A stretch of 26,261 nt of DNA from a virus: IMG/VR virus record IMGVR_UViG_3300025671_000438, positions 1 through 26,261 of that record, one strand, 5' to 3'. The translations under genes were made by a program, and so were the position numbers. The notes under the pieces were generated by a model that was not told the DNA's origin, searched no databases, and was given only the letters and a program-made list of their open reading frames with translations. Below are positions 15,417 through 22,036 of the stretch, in pieces (position 1 is the stretch's first letter; each line of letters starts with the position of its first letter).

Positions 15417-15914
15417 ATGGGCCGTAGAAACCTACAGATCGCCACAGCGGGCGAGCTTCTAACCGCAAGCCTGCTGGAATCTGTCGGCCTTCCTTGCCAT
15501 ATCGTGCGCCGTGACGGTTATGACCTATTGGCTGAGGGCGAAAGCCGCGCCATCAGGATAGAAGTCAAAACAGCGTGCAGCACAGGAACCATGCAACATT
15601 CTTCGAACACCTACGCATGGTTCAGAAACGGCAGGGGCAAGGGTGCCGTGCCGGACATCTACGCCTTCGTTTATTGGCCGTCACGCAAGATAATTTTCGA
15701 TGTAGACTTCAAAGTAAAAACCAGGGCGTTCAAGCCTCAGGATTTCACAGACAAAAGAGAGATGGAGAGCCTAGTGTACGCCCTCAGTCTCTTTGGCTGC
15801 GCCCCTAGCCGCATATCTCTTCAAAAACCCGGTTGTGAGCCAATATTTGCCGAAGCGTCTCGTCAGTATCAAGCGATGACCCAACAATCGGCTCAAACGC
15901 CAGACAAGCGCTAG
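15417..15914 (+). CDS. PD-(D/E)XK nuclease-like protein
   Basis: The 165-residue product carries the pattern of a small PD-(D/E)XK endonuclease: Glu13 in the first helix, Asp36 in DGYDLLAEG, then Glu49-Val-Lys51 in RIEVKTA, followed by a WFRNGRGKG loop and PDIYAFVYWP. This resembles resolvase-like and group I homing-type folds that bind branched or specific DNA. ATG directly follows the previous TAA. Its stop overlaps the stop of the convergent minus-strand gene in one CTAG. The substrate is unknown; a DNA repair, recombination or host-defence-evasion role is possible. Confidence 0.65.
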   Translation: MGRRNLQIATAGELLTASLLESVGLPCHIVRRDGYDLLAEGESRAIRIEVKTACSTGTMQHSSNTYAWFRNGRGKGAVPDIYAFVYWPSRKIIFDVDFKVKTRAFKPQDFTDKREMESLVYALSLFGCAPSRISLQKPGCEPIFAEASRQYQAMTQQSAQTPDKR

Positions 15915-16126
15915 TCCCTAAGCTCGCCTCGCCGCCGCAGCTCATCCCGCAGCTCGTCACTAGAAGCACGGGCAACAGTGCGGCGAATAACCTTGCTTTT
16001 CTCCGCATCTTTCAGCGCCTTTGTTTTTTGCCGGTCCTTAACGACGTAAGCGCCCAGGGCATAAGCCGCGAGCGCTTGCGTGATTGCCGAAAAAATCGAC
16101 AAGACCTTAGAAATGATCCCGAACAT
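15911..16126 (-). CDS. Rz-like / holin-associated small membrane protein
   Basis: The 71-residue product has one N-terminal hydrophobic segment (residues about 6-29, with LSIFSAITQALAAYALGAYVV) and a strongly charged helical tail (KDRQKTKALKDAEKSKVIRR onward). This layout matches inner-membrane spanin (i-spanin, Rz-like) or related lysis accessory proteins in the third position after endolysin and holin. Its start shares one base with the holin stop (TAATG). No outer-membrane lipoprotein partner (Rz1) was recognised in another frame, so spanin function is tentative. Confidence 0.62.
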   Translation of the reverse strand: MFGIISKVLSIFSAITQALAAYALGAYVVKDRQKTKALKDAEKSKVIRRTVARASSDELRDELRRRGELRD

Positions 16127-16335
16127 TATCCGAGCTTTTTGCTTGCCATCACACGTCCGGCGATAGCCATCACGCCGCCAGCAGCGGCCACCACAGACAG
16201 GATAATGTCAACCAAATCAGCCTGCTGGCCTTCGCTGATTGTGTACCCGAACGCCTGAGCAATCACGGCGATCACAACCACCAGGCCGCCCCAGATAGTC
16301 TTAGATTGCCACCAAGCTTTGCTATCGTTTTCCAT
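16126..16335 (-). CDS. Holin (two transmembrane segments)
   Basis: The 69-residue product begins with a polar head (MENDSKAWWQSKTIWG), then a hydrophobic segment at about 17-31 (GLVVVIAVIAQAFG), a polar loop with ISEGQQADLVD, and a second hydrophobic segment at about 44-62 (ILSVVAAAGGVMAIAGRV) ending in a basic tail. The WWQSKTIWG opening and the SxxQQADLV loop are typical of a common phage holin family. Holins form lesions in the inner membrane and time lysis. AAAGG lies 8 nt before ATG. It follows the endolysin by 12 bp and overlaps the Rz-like gene. Confidence 0.82.
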   Translation of the reverse strand: MENDSKAWWQSKTIWGGLVVVIAVIAQAFGYTISEGQQADLVDIILSVVAAAGGVMAIAGRVMASKKLG

Positions 16336-16347
16336 CGTATCTACCTT

Positions 16348-16770
16348 TCATTGCGCCCGACGAATCGAGACAATACGAGATTTTTCGTAAAGAGCGACAG
16401 AAACAGCGTCACCCTGGTTGCCTCCAAGAAGCATGACGTTATCACGGTTTTCGCCCAGCCAAAAGCCGACGTGGCCCTGCCAAGGCTTTGTGCCTCTAGA
16501 CAGCACAACCACATCACCTACGGACGGCGTAGAAACCTTGCTGCCCCAGGCTTCAAAACTGCGCGCGGCAGCAGAGTTTGTCCCAGCAACGCCAGCGACT
16601 TCTAGGCACCAATTGACAAAAGCCGCACACCACGGCGTCTCATCGTCAGTAGCCTTAAGTCTGGTCGCCTGATGGTATGCCACAATGCGTGGGTTGTTAG
16701 CCTCGCCAGCGATTTCTCGCTGGCCAAGCTGATCCAACGCAACGTGCATGTGCATCGGTGCATTAATCAA
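16348..16770 (-). CDS. Endolysin, NlpC/P60-type (TIGR02594-like) peptidoglycan hydrolase
   Basis: The 140-residue product holds all expected blocks: PWCAAF with nucleophile Cys48, WQGHVGF with His100, and LLGGNQGDAVSV near 114-125. It is a small cytosolic-type lysin with no signal peptide, so it depends on the holin encoded next. I chose TTG 16770 because it overlaps the upstream TGA as TTGA, has GAGG about 10 nt upstream, and because its head (NAPMHMHVALDQLGQ) lines up residue by residue with the head of the plus-strand remnant (EAPLWLEIAIDELGQ). ATG 16755 is the alternative. Confidence 0.85.
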   Translation of the reverse strand: MINAPMHMHVALDQLGQREIAGEANNPRIVAYHQATRLKATDDETPWCAAFVNWCLEVAGVAGTNSAAARSFEAWGSKVSTPSVGDVVVLSRGTKPWQGHVGFWLGENRDNVMLLGGNQGDAVSVALYEKSRIVSIRRAQ

Positions 16771-17435
16771 AATTCGTCATCCTCATCATCTTGAGCGGCA
16801 GGGGCCGGAGCGGCTGCGGCAGCTGCGGGAGCCGCAGCGGGGGCGGCAGGCTTGAAGTTGGATTCAGCCAAGTCACTGCGATCTTCAGCGGCAACGTCCG
16901 ACTTAAGAACCCATTCTTTAACAGCCAGAGTTGGAACGGCAAACGGAGTCTTGCCACCCTGCTCTACCGTCACGCCTTCCCAGACAACCAGAGGCAGGTG
17001 GTCTGACGACGGACGGTTGGAGAATGCATCACCCAAGGAAAGCAGCGCCTTCGTAGAGCCAGCGCCAGCCTGCTCCCAAACAGCCTTGTTGCCTTTCTTC
17101 GTGTAGACCACGGCAGAGAAGCCCATCTTCCAGGTATCATCACCAATCGGATCGGGTCGCTTTACGCTCTCGCTTGGAGACGGCCACCACTCCCAACGCG
17201 GGGCAACACCCTTCATCCCGGTTGACAGTTGCCAGCCGATCTTCAGTGTGTCTAGGGCGATAATGACTCCAGACTTCATCGCCTTGAATTCTTTCTCGCC
17301 TTCAGAGTCTCGTAGACTAAACGAGCGAGACGGGACCAATACATTGCCCGCAAAGTCCATCTTCTCGCGAGCGCACCAACGCACCCAAGGGCCAGTCTGG
17401 CCAGAGCCAACAGCGGACGTGTCAAAAAAAGACAT
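16767..17435 (-). CDS. Single-stranded DNA-binding-like protein
   Basis: The 222-residue product has a basic/aromatic OB-like core with GPWVRWCAREK, PSRSFSLRDSEGEKEF and LDTLKIGWQLSTGMKGVAPRW in the first 80 residues, then DDTWKMGFSAVVYT and LPLVVWEGV. It ends in an Ala/Pro linker and the acidic tail DDEDDEF. Such acidic tails on phage SSBs contact polymerase and helicase partners. I chose ATG 17435, which has AAAGG 7 nt upstream; a TTG five codons earlier is weaker. It lies between the RecB-like nuclease and endolysin. Coating single strands for replication and recombination is the likely job. Confidence 0.75.
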   Translation of the reverse strand: MSFFDTSAVGSGQTGPWVRWCAREKMDFAGNVLVPSRSFSLRDSEGEKEFKAMKSGVIIALDTLKIGWQLSTGMKGVAPRWEWWPSPSESVKRPDPIGDDTWKMGFSAVVYTKKGNKAVWEQAGAGSTKALLSLGDAFSNRPSSDHLPLVVWEGVTVEQGGKTPFAVPTLAVKEWVLKSDVAAEDRSDLAESNFKPAAPAAAPAAAAAAPAPAAQDDEDDEF

Positions 17436-17464
17436 AGGTAAACCTTTCAACCTTCATGTTATAT

Positions 17465-18241
17465 TCACATGCCGTATAGTTCAGCACGAGGCCCTTCTAG
17501 CCCGCCCCAAAACGGATGTCCAGGATTAAATGGAACCACGGCGGCTAATTCTTCCTTTTCCCCCATCGACAAGAACCGCTCCAAGCGCTTGGTCTGCAAT
17601 TTGACGTAGTTCAGGATGTCACCAACGTCACCATCTTCGCGCAGCTCTGTCTTCTTCGGCGTCACATACAAAAACTTAACCGCGTGGTTCTTCATAGCCT
17701 TCGCATAGATCGCTCGCTGCACCTGATGTTCCATGCTTTGAGTTCCTGGCATTCTAGCAGTTGTCTTCAGGTCTATGACCAGGCCATGCTTCGGGTAGTA
17801 CAAATCGAGATATCCGATAAACGGAACAGTCCACTCATCGGTCCTGCACTTCAACTCAATTCTGTTTTGCCCGCCTTGCTCAGGAAACTCAGGCTCCCCG
17901 TACTCCTTCAAGTTCTGGACAGCCAGCTCGGTCATCGGGCCGATATTACCTAGTTCCTTCGTCACCTTTTCATCACCGAGGATAAAGCGCTGTTTAAACT
18001 GCCTGTGCGCCAGCCTCACCGATTCCTCAACGCTATCGCCCTTCAATACACGCACGACCGCATCCTCTACGCAGCACCCGCGCCAGGCGGCTGGCGACAT
18101 TGGGCCGCGTTTCTTGAATAACTTCTCAATCACGAAGATGTCAGGGGCGCTAACCCATAGATTTAGGGTGGAGGGGGACAGGTGTATGTCTTTGTTTTTG
18201 TTAGAAACAAATGCGTACTTATGCTTTTCAAAACCGTTCAC
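17465..18241 (-). CDS. RecB/Cas4-like PD-(D/E)XK exonuclease
   Basis: The 258-residue product shows the RecB-family order: LSPSTLNLW near residue 21, RGCCVE (54-59) with Glu59, GYLDLY with Asp146, DLKTT with Asp157 and Lys159, and a QxxxY motif at Gln175-Tyr179. No set of C-terminal iron-sulphur cysteines typical of Cas4 is seen, so this is the cluster-free phage type. It probably resects DNA ends for recombination or replication. It begins at GTG 18241 with GAGG upstream and overlaps the resolvase-like gene by 14 bp. It is part of the operon headed by the Cro-like protein. Confidence 0.82.
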   Translation of the reverse strand: MNGFEKHKYAFVSNKNKDIHLSPSTLNLWVSAPDIFVIEKLFKKRGPMSPAAWRGCCVEDAVVRVLKGDSVEESVRLAHRQFKQRFILGDEKVTKELGNIGPMTELAVQNLKEYGEPEFPEQGGQNRIELKCRTDEWTVPFIGYLDLYYPKHGLVIDLKTTARMPGTQSMEHQVQRAIYAKAMKNHAVKFLYVTPKKTELREDGDVGDILNYVKLQTKRLERFLSMGEKEELAAVVPFNPGHPFWGGLEGPRAELYGM

Positions 18242-18560
18242 TTTTGGACCTCATTAGTTTAAGCCATTCCGCCATAGGCAGCACAATAAGCCAATCTTTC
18301 CTATCAGCCTTCAGCGCCAAAAATTCAGTTGCTTCGTCGTGCTCAAGCAGCCTGTACAAGGTCTTAAAGCCATCGGCTCTAACCTTACATTCGCCTACCA
18401 CGCCCTCAACCTTTACATCGCCTTCGTAGGAACCCTTAGCGGCCCCAGAAAGCGGAATGCGCTCAGCGTCCAGGCCGGCCTCTCTTGATTTTGAAACGAA
18501 ATCGCGTTCACCGCGATCACCTTTTTGTTTGGACCTGCTAGGCAACTTCTCCGCCCCCAT
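18228..18560 (-). CDS. Holliday-junction-resolvase-like nuclease
   Basis: The 110-residue product matches the archaeal Hjc-like PD-(D/E)XK layout: RGERDF with Glu18 after a basic head (SRSKQKGD), RIPLSGAAKGSYEGDV with Asp48, and Glu57-Cys-Lys59, followed by a GFKTLYRLLE helix. It likely cuts branched DNA during recombination or before packaging. Its ATG lies inside the end of the repressor gene (23-bp overlap), with only a weak purine site (AGAAG), so translation may be coupled. Length is typical of minimal phage resolvases. Confidence 0.78.
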   Translation of the reverse strand: MGAEKLPSRSKQKGDRGERDFVSKSREAGLDAERIPLSGAAKGSYEGDVKVEGVVGECKVRADGFKTLYRLLEHDEATEFLALKADRKDWLIVLPMAEWLKLMRSKSERF

Positions 18561-18744
18561 CTTCTACGAAATCATTCGCGGTCACGGCATTGCCTGTGGC
18601 CAGGGATATTCTCGCCATTGTCGGCCATCGCGGCCTGGCGTGCCCATCGACCCAGCGCGAAACAGTCGCTTGGGTGACTCCAATTTTCTTGGCAAATGCG
18701 GACTGCGAAAGCCCGTTCGCATCCAGATAGTCTTGCAGTTTCAC
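18538..18744 (-). CDS. Cro/CI-like helix-turn-helix transcriptional regulator
   Basis: The 68-residue product is a single XRE-type HTH domain: QDYLDANGLSQSAFAKKIGV forms the first helices, TQATVSRWVDGHARPRWPTM the recognition helix and turn, then ISLATGNAVTANDF. There is no C-terminal dimerisation or peptidase domain, so it is Cro-like rather than full CI. I chose GTG 18744 because GGGG lies 6 nt upstream and the head then reads MKLQDYL; GTG 18756 is possible but has no good site. It heads the minus-strand recombination and lysis operon, next to a dyad operator at 18758-18770. Confidence 0.8.
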   Translation of the reverse strand: MKLQDYLDANGLSQSAFAKKIGVTQATVSRWVDGHARPRWPTMARISLATGNAVTANDFVEDGGGEVA

Positions 18745-18746
18745 CG

Positions 18747-18774
18747 TTGACCCCACTTACATTTAATGTATGCT
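18747..18774 (+). promoter_or_regulatory. Candidate rightward sigma70-type promoter
   Basis: TTGACC (18747-18752) and TATGCT (18769-18774) are separated by 16 bp, close to consensus -35 and -10 elements, and would start transcription near 18781 just before the gene at 18811. The operator dyad lies in the spacer and touches the -10, so a bound repressor should block it. Confidence 0.55.
18758..18770. promoter_or_regulatory. Operator-like dyad between divergent genes
   Basis: TACATTTAATGTA is a perfect 13-bp palindrome (6-bp arms around a central T). It sits in the 66-bp gap between the Cro-like gene and the rightward early genes, where a Cro-like dimer would be expected to bind. Only one clear copy was seen. 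Confidence 0.6.
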
Positions 18775-18794
18775 TCACGCTCTTTTAACAGCAA
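18765..18794 (-). promoter_or_regulatory. Candidate leftward promoter for the repressor-lysis operon
   Basis: On the minus strand, TTGCTG (18794-18789) and TACATT (18770-18765) are spaced by 18 bp, a weak -35/-10 pair facing the Cro-like gene. Its -10 lies inside the dyad operator. The match is modest, so this is a proposal from spacing and location. Confidence 0.4.
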
Positions 18795-18810
18795 CAGGAG
18801 AGATAGGCAA

Positions 18811-19110
18811 ATGCACTATACAGAAATTGTGAGAGCAATTTGCGGCAGCGACAGAGAGCCACCAAGGGACCAAGACGGATGGTGGCGCAATCACTTCATC
18901 GCGTACAAGACGCGGTACGGGTTGCTGCTGGACAGTTGCGGGGCATGGCCGAAAGAGCGCCCAGGTCAAACTCAGGTCCAATTGCGCCCATCCGAAAAAT
19001 CAAACGCCCCGAAGATCGACATTGTGTCCGGCGGCCACTTAATCACCATCCACCCATGCCCGGAGACAAAGGTTCTTTGGGAGGCATTAGAAAAGGTTTT
19101 CGATCAATGA
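18811..19110 (+). CDS. Small early protein of unknown function
   Basis: The 99-residue product is the first gene rightward of the operator. It starts at ATG 18811 with AGGAGAG about 9 nt upstream; an upstream in-frame ATG at 18766 would lie in the promoter and is rejected. The sequence has DQDGWWRNHFIAYKTRYGLLLDS (about 21-43) and a C-terminal amphipathic helix (ETKVLWEALEKVFDQ), with no membrane segment. No family was recognised. First-expressed small proteins at this place often affect the host, but that is inference. Its stop overlaps the next start (ATGA). Confidence 0.7.
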   Translation: MHYTEIVRAICGSDREPPRDQDGWWRNHFIAYKTRYGLLLDSCGAWPKERPGQTQVQLRPSEKSNAPKIDIVSGGHLITIHPCPETKVLWEALEKVFDQ

Positions 19111-19385
19111 AAGAAACAAGCGAGGCGACGTTACGTCAAAAAGTCCTTGAGGCCGCTAGGCAGGCTACCGTAGATCGGGAAGGCGCTTATAGCGACCCTA
19201 CGCAAATGCTAGACCACATCGCGGAAATGTGGAGCGCTTACTTAGGGCATTCTATCGAGGCTTGCGACGTGTCTTGTATGATGGTCATGTTAAAGATTGC
19301 CAGGATTAAGGCAAAGCCCGACCACGAAGATAGCTGGGTTGACATCGCTGGTTACGCAGCCATCGGAGCGGAGGCTTCGCTGTGA
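19107..19385 (+). CDS. DUF6378-like small protein
   Basis: The 92-residue product has the layout of the DUF6378 family: TVDREGAYSDPTQMLDHIAEM, then WSAYLGHSIEACDVSCMMVM, LKIARIKA and a C-terminal DSWVDIAGYAAIGAEA. The acidic and helical pattern recalls all-alpha MazG-like nucleotide pyrophosphatases, but that link is uncertain. A role in phage nucleotide handling is possible. The start overlaps the previous stop (ATGA) and the stop overlaps the following ATG (TGATG), so the genes are probably translated together. Confidence 0.72.
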   Translation: MKETSEATLRQKVLEAARQATVDREGAYSDPTQMLDHIAEMWSAYLGHSIEACDVSCMMVMLKIARIKAKPDHEDSWVDIAGYAAIGAEASL

Positions 19386-19771
19386 TGTCAATCCGCAAGA
19401 ACCAGCCCTGGAAGGAGTGCCTAGACGAGCGCGGCAGCAGTCTGCACATCGTCACGGGTCGCGTAGAAACCCAAGACGGCATTTTCTACCACACCGCTTG
19501 CGGTCAGACCTTAGAGCGCAACAACATCCCAGACACAGGAAGCTGCATCCGCACGTCCCGTTGCCGCCTTTGCTCCATAGGCGTTGACGCTGGAGTTGTT
19601 GATGAGATGGTGACCGCCGTCCTCGGTATTGACGGATACCATGTGAGCGGAATCAGCTACGACGCCCTAGCAGCGATAAGGGAGCGGTACGGCGAAAAGA
19701 GTAGGACGCTAAGAGCTATGGTGGAAAAAGAGCTTGCCGCACGCAGGGGGGAACACAATGCACCCAAATAA
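19385..19771 (+). CDS. Hypothetical protein with Cys/His cluster
   Basis: The 128-residue product contains a possible metal-binding cluster: YHTACGQTL (about 35-43) and GSCIRTSRCRLC (about 52-63), spacing that could form a zinc ribbon. The C-terminal half is helical with YDALAAIRERYGEKSRTLRA. No family is recognised. It lies between the DUF6378-like gene and the primase-helicase, overlapping both. I used ATG 19385 in the TGATG junction; an in-frame GTG one codon earlier is possible. A DNA- or RNA-binding accessory role for replication is only a guess from context. Confidence 0.62.
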   Translation: MSIRKNQPWKECLDERGSSLHIVTGRVETQDGIFYHTACGQTLERNNIPDTGSCIRTSRCRLCSIGVDAGVVDEMVTAVLGIDGYHVSGISYDALAAIRERYGEKSRTLRAMVEKELAARRGEHNAPK

Positions 19772-21755
19772 AGATGTTATAAAACAATACCTTAGCGACC
19801 TAACGGCCCCGCAAGGCGACCTAGACGCCTGCTGGGAAATCAGGTTCATCCCTCCTGATCGAGAGCCTGGAAAACCGCCATACTCTATCTTCAAGGCAGA
19901 CCCCACAACCGCCATCGACGAAATAGCCCAGTCCAACGAATACGGATACAACGTTTACGTTGGCATCAACCCTAGAAAGCCGGATGCTAAGTCCGGCACA
20001 GCGTCCGACGTACTTTGTGCGCTATGGCATGTGGCCGATTGTGACGACAAGTTGTCATCTGACAACCTGGCGGCAATCGTCAGCGAGGACGAGTACCTAG
20101 TCCCAGAAATGGTAGTCACGACCGGCACAGAGCCTGAAACGCGCCTACACGCCTATTGGCGACTGGAAGACCCTTCTTACAACATGGCGGCCTGGTCCGA
20201 CATCCAGAAAGGCATTGCGATCACTGTCGGCTCAGACGACAAGATCATTGACCCGCCAAGGATTATGCGCTTGGCCGGGACCATCAGCCACCCCAGCACA
20301 ACCAAGGCGTCTAGGGGGTACAAGCCAGAGGTCACGACCTACGAGAGGAACAGCAGCTCGGACGCAATCGCGGCTCAAGAATTCCAGTCGCTATTTGGCT
20401 TCGACCTTACGGCAAAACCGGATGCAGAGCCTAGCGACAGCTTTTTTGCCGAAATGCACGAAGGCAGGACATCCAAGGAAGTCTACGACCTGTTGCAGGC
20501 TTCTAGGCAATCTGGCGAATGGTATTTCAACATGCGCTCGGCGGTCTCAAGCCTGATCGGCAAGGGGTTCAGCGACGGCGAGATCCGAATGATCGTCGGG
20601 CCGTACTGCGACGGCGGGTTTGCAGACAAAGACCTAGACCCGTTCTTGCATGACATGCGACGCGACTGGAACATGCCAAGCCCTAAAGACAGGACGGAAA
20701 GCAGGGCCGAGGTCGCGGATATCCACTGGGGGCCGACTATCAAGCCCGCCCTCGATCACAATGACTTCGTGAAGGGGGTAATCTCCGAAGGCGCTCTTTC
20801 GCTAGTCTATGGTCCATCCAACGTAGGCAAGACCTTCTTCGTTGCCGATATTGCTATGCACGTCGCGGCAGGCATGCAATGGAGAGACAGACGAATCAAT
20901 GGTGGCGCTGTGATCTATATCGCTATGGAGGGTATGGCTGGCATCAGCAACCGCGTTGTTGCGTGGCGCAATCATTATCGCCAGCCACTAGAGAACTTCG
21001 GCCTGCTGCCAGCGACATATGACCTATGCAAGAGCGAGACTGACCCGGAGCGTTTGCTTATGAAGGTTCAGGAGGCCCAGGAAGCGATCCAGCAGCCCAT
21101 CAAGCTGATTGTGATCGACACCCTTGCCAGAGCAATGGCTGGCGGCTCAGAGAACGCCGGAGAAGATATGGGACTACTCATTAGGCACTGCGACATGCTG
21201 CGGAACGAGACGGGCGCACACGTCCTCCTAGTTCACCACAGCGGCAAGTCTGCGGAGCAAGGCGCTAGGGGCCACAGCTCGCTTAGGGCTGCGGTGGACA
21301 CGGAGATCGAGCTGAGCAAAGACGAGGACGGCCCGGCTGTTGCAATCGTCAGAAAGCAGCGAGACATGGAGATCAACGGCTACTGGCCATTCGCCCTGGA
21401 GCCTGTCGTTCTGGGCGTTGACCAAGAAGGCAACGAAGTCACAAGCTGCATCGTCGTCCCGGTAGACCAGTCAGAAATGCCGCAAAAGAAAAGGAAGCTT
21501 AGCAAGGATGCCCAGACACTGGAGGATGCCTTCGAAGAGGTCAGGACAGCAGCGCCACTCAAACGTGGAGTCTACGACGCCGCCAGCCTGCCCGAAACCC
21601 GCATCGCCTTTGAGCGCAAAATCAGAGGCAGCGTCCAAACCAAAAGCGCAGCCTGGGCAAAGGCCAGCAGAGAACTAGAAGACAGGTACGCTAGAGACGG
21701 TGATGTTCTAGTAAGAAGGTCAGCCCCATTCGAAATGGCAACAGATGAGTATTGA
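19758..21755 (+). CDS. Primase-helicase fusion (RepB-like AEP primase + RecA-like RepA helicase)
   Basis: The 665-residue product has an archaeo-eukaryotic-type primase region in its first 215 residues: WHVADCDD (Asp94 and Asp96 likely metal ligands), TRLHAYWRL (His131) and DPPRIMRLAGT. Residues about 340-550 are a RecA-like helicase: Walker A GPSNVGKT (352-359), Walker B LIVIDT (about 450-455), LLVHHSGKS near 491 and a GHSSLRAAVDTEIEL block. It should unwind DNA and lay primers at the fork. ATG 19758 follows a GGGGGGAA site and overlaps the previous gene. A linker (about 215-330) joins the parts. No polymerase is seen nearby. Confidence 0.85.
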   Translation: MHPNKDVIKQYLSDLTAPQGDLDACWEIRFIPPDREPGKPPYSIFKADPTTAIDEIAQSNEYGYNVYVGINPRKPDAKSGTASDVLCALWHVADCDDKLSSDNLAAIVSEDEYLVPEMVVTTGTEPETRLHAYWRLEDPSYNMAAWSDIQKGIAITVGSDDKIIDPPRIMRLAGTISHPSTTKASRGYKPEVTTYERNSSSDAIAAQEFQSLFGFDLTAKPDAEPSDSFFAEMHEGRTSKEVYDLLQASRQSGEWYFNMRSAVSSLIGKGFSDGEIRMIVGPYCDGGFADKDLDPFLHDMRRDWNMPSPKDRTESRAEVADIHWGPTIKPALDHNDFVKGVISEGALSLVYGPSNVGKTFFVADIAMHVAAGMQWRDRRINGGAVIYIAMEGMAGISNRVVAWRNHYRQPLENFGLLPATYDLCKSETDPERLLMKVQEAQEAIQQPIKLIVIDTLARAMAGGSENAGEDMGLLIRHCDMLRNETGAHVLLVHHSGKSAEQGARGHSSLRAAVDTEIELSKDEDGPAVAIVRKQRDMEINGYWPFALEPVVLGVDQEGNEVTSCIVVPVDQSEMPQKKRKLSKDAQTLEDAFEEVRTAAPLKRGVYDAASLPETRIAFERKIRGSVQTKSAAWAKASRELEDRYARDGDVLVRRSAPFEMATDEY

Positions 21756-21844
21756 CAGCCAGGCAACCCTATGACACAGTAGCAAGGTGTCCTCCGTAGG
21801 GACATGTTTCCTACTGTGTTGCTCCGGTCTCAAGCATGGCTGTT
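21754..21844 (+). ncRNA. Candidate structured RNA: predicted three-way junction
   Basis: Three helices can be drawn by hand. P1 pairs 21755-21761 (ACAGCCA) with 21837-21843 (TGGCTGT), extended by GC pairs after one mismatch if P3 yields. P2 is a long hairpin, 21774-21819: nine perfect outer pairs (ACACAGTAG with CTACTGTGT), a few mismatches, and an inner 6-bp stem around the loop CCGTA. P3 pairs TGCT (21820-21823) with AGCA (21833-21836). P2, P3 and the 3' strand of P1 abut without unpaired bases, which favours a compact fold. P1 begins in the stop codon of the primase-helicase. An intrinsic terminator follows at 21855. Confidence 0.6.
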
Positions 21845-21854
21845 GAGCAAACTA

Positions 21855-21891
21855 AAGCCGCCCTAGGTTAAACTGGGGCGGCTTCTTTTTT
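21855..21891 (+). terminator. Strong intrinsic terminator after the primase-helicase / ncRNA
   Basis: AAGCCGCCCTAG (21855-21866) pairs with CTGGGGCGGCTT (21873-21884) over 12 bp with one G-T wobble, around the loop GTTAAA, followed by C and six T. This is a textbook rho-independent terminator for rightward transcription and would give a defined 3' end to the candidate RNA. Confidence 0.92.
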
Positions 21892-21983
21892 GCCTAAATC
21901 GCAGAGGAGTCTAGAACGGCACCTGGGGCGGGAGACTCAAGCCGCAGGAGTAACAGCGAATCCATCCCTACCCTAGGCGCAAG

Positions 21984-22001
21984 TGTCAGCAAAAGCTGAC
22001 A
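21984..22001. other. Perfect 7-bp hairpin with AAAA loop
   Basis: TGTCAGC (21984-21990) and GCTGACA (21995-22001) pair perfectly around AAAA. No T-run follows on either strand, so a terminator is unlikely. Confidence 0.7.
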
Positions 22002-22036
22002 GCAGAACAAGCGGAACACATTGAATAACGTAGTTC

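Noticed and set aside
17465-18241. True Cas4 of a CRISPR adaptation module
   Set aside because: The iron-sulphur cysteine set is missing, there are no cas genes or array nearby, and the context is phage recombination.
18766-18810. Upstream ATG start for the first rightward gene
   Set aside because: It would place the start inside the promoter and operator; ATG 18811 has a good AGGAGAG site.
21754-21844. tRNA or tmRNA gene suggested by the 7-bp closing helix next to a T-arm-like hairpin
   Set aside because: No TTC-type T-loop, no D-arm, no anticodon arm and no CCA-like end; the 46-nt central hairpin does not fit a tRNA. Kept only as an unclassified structured RNA.
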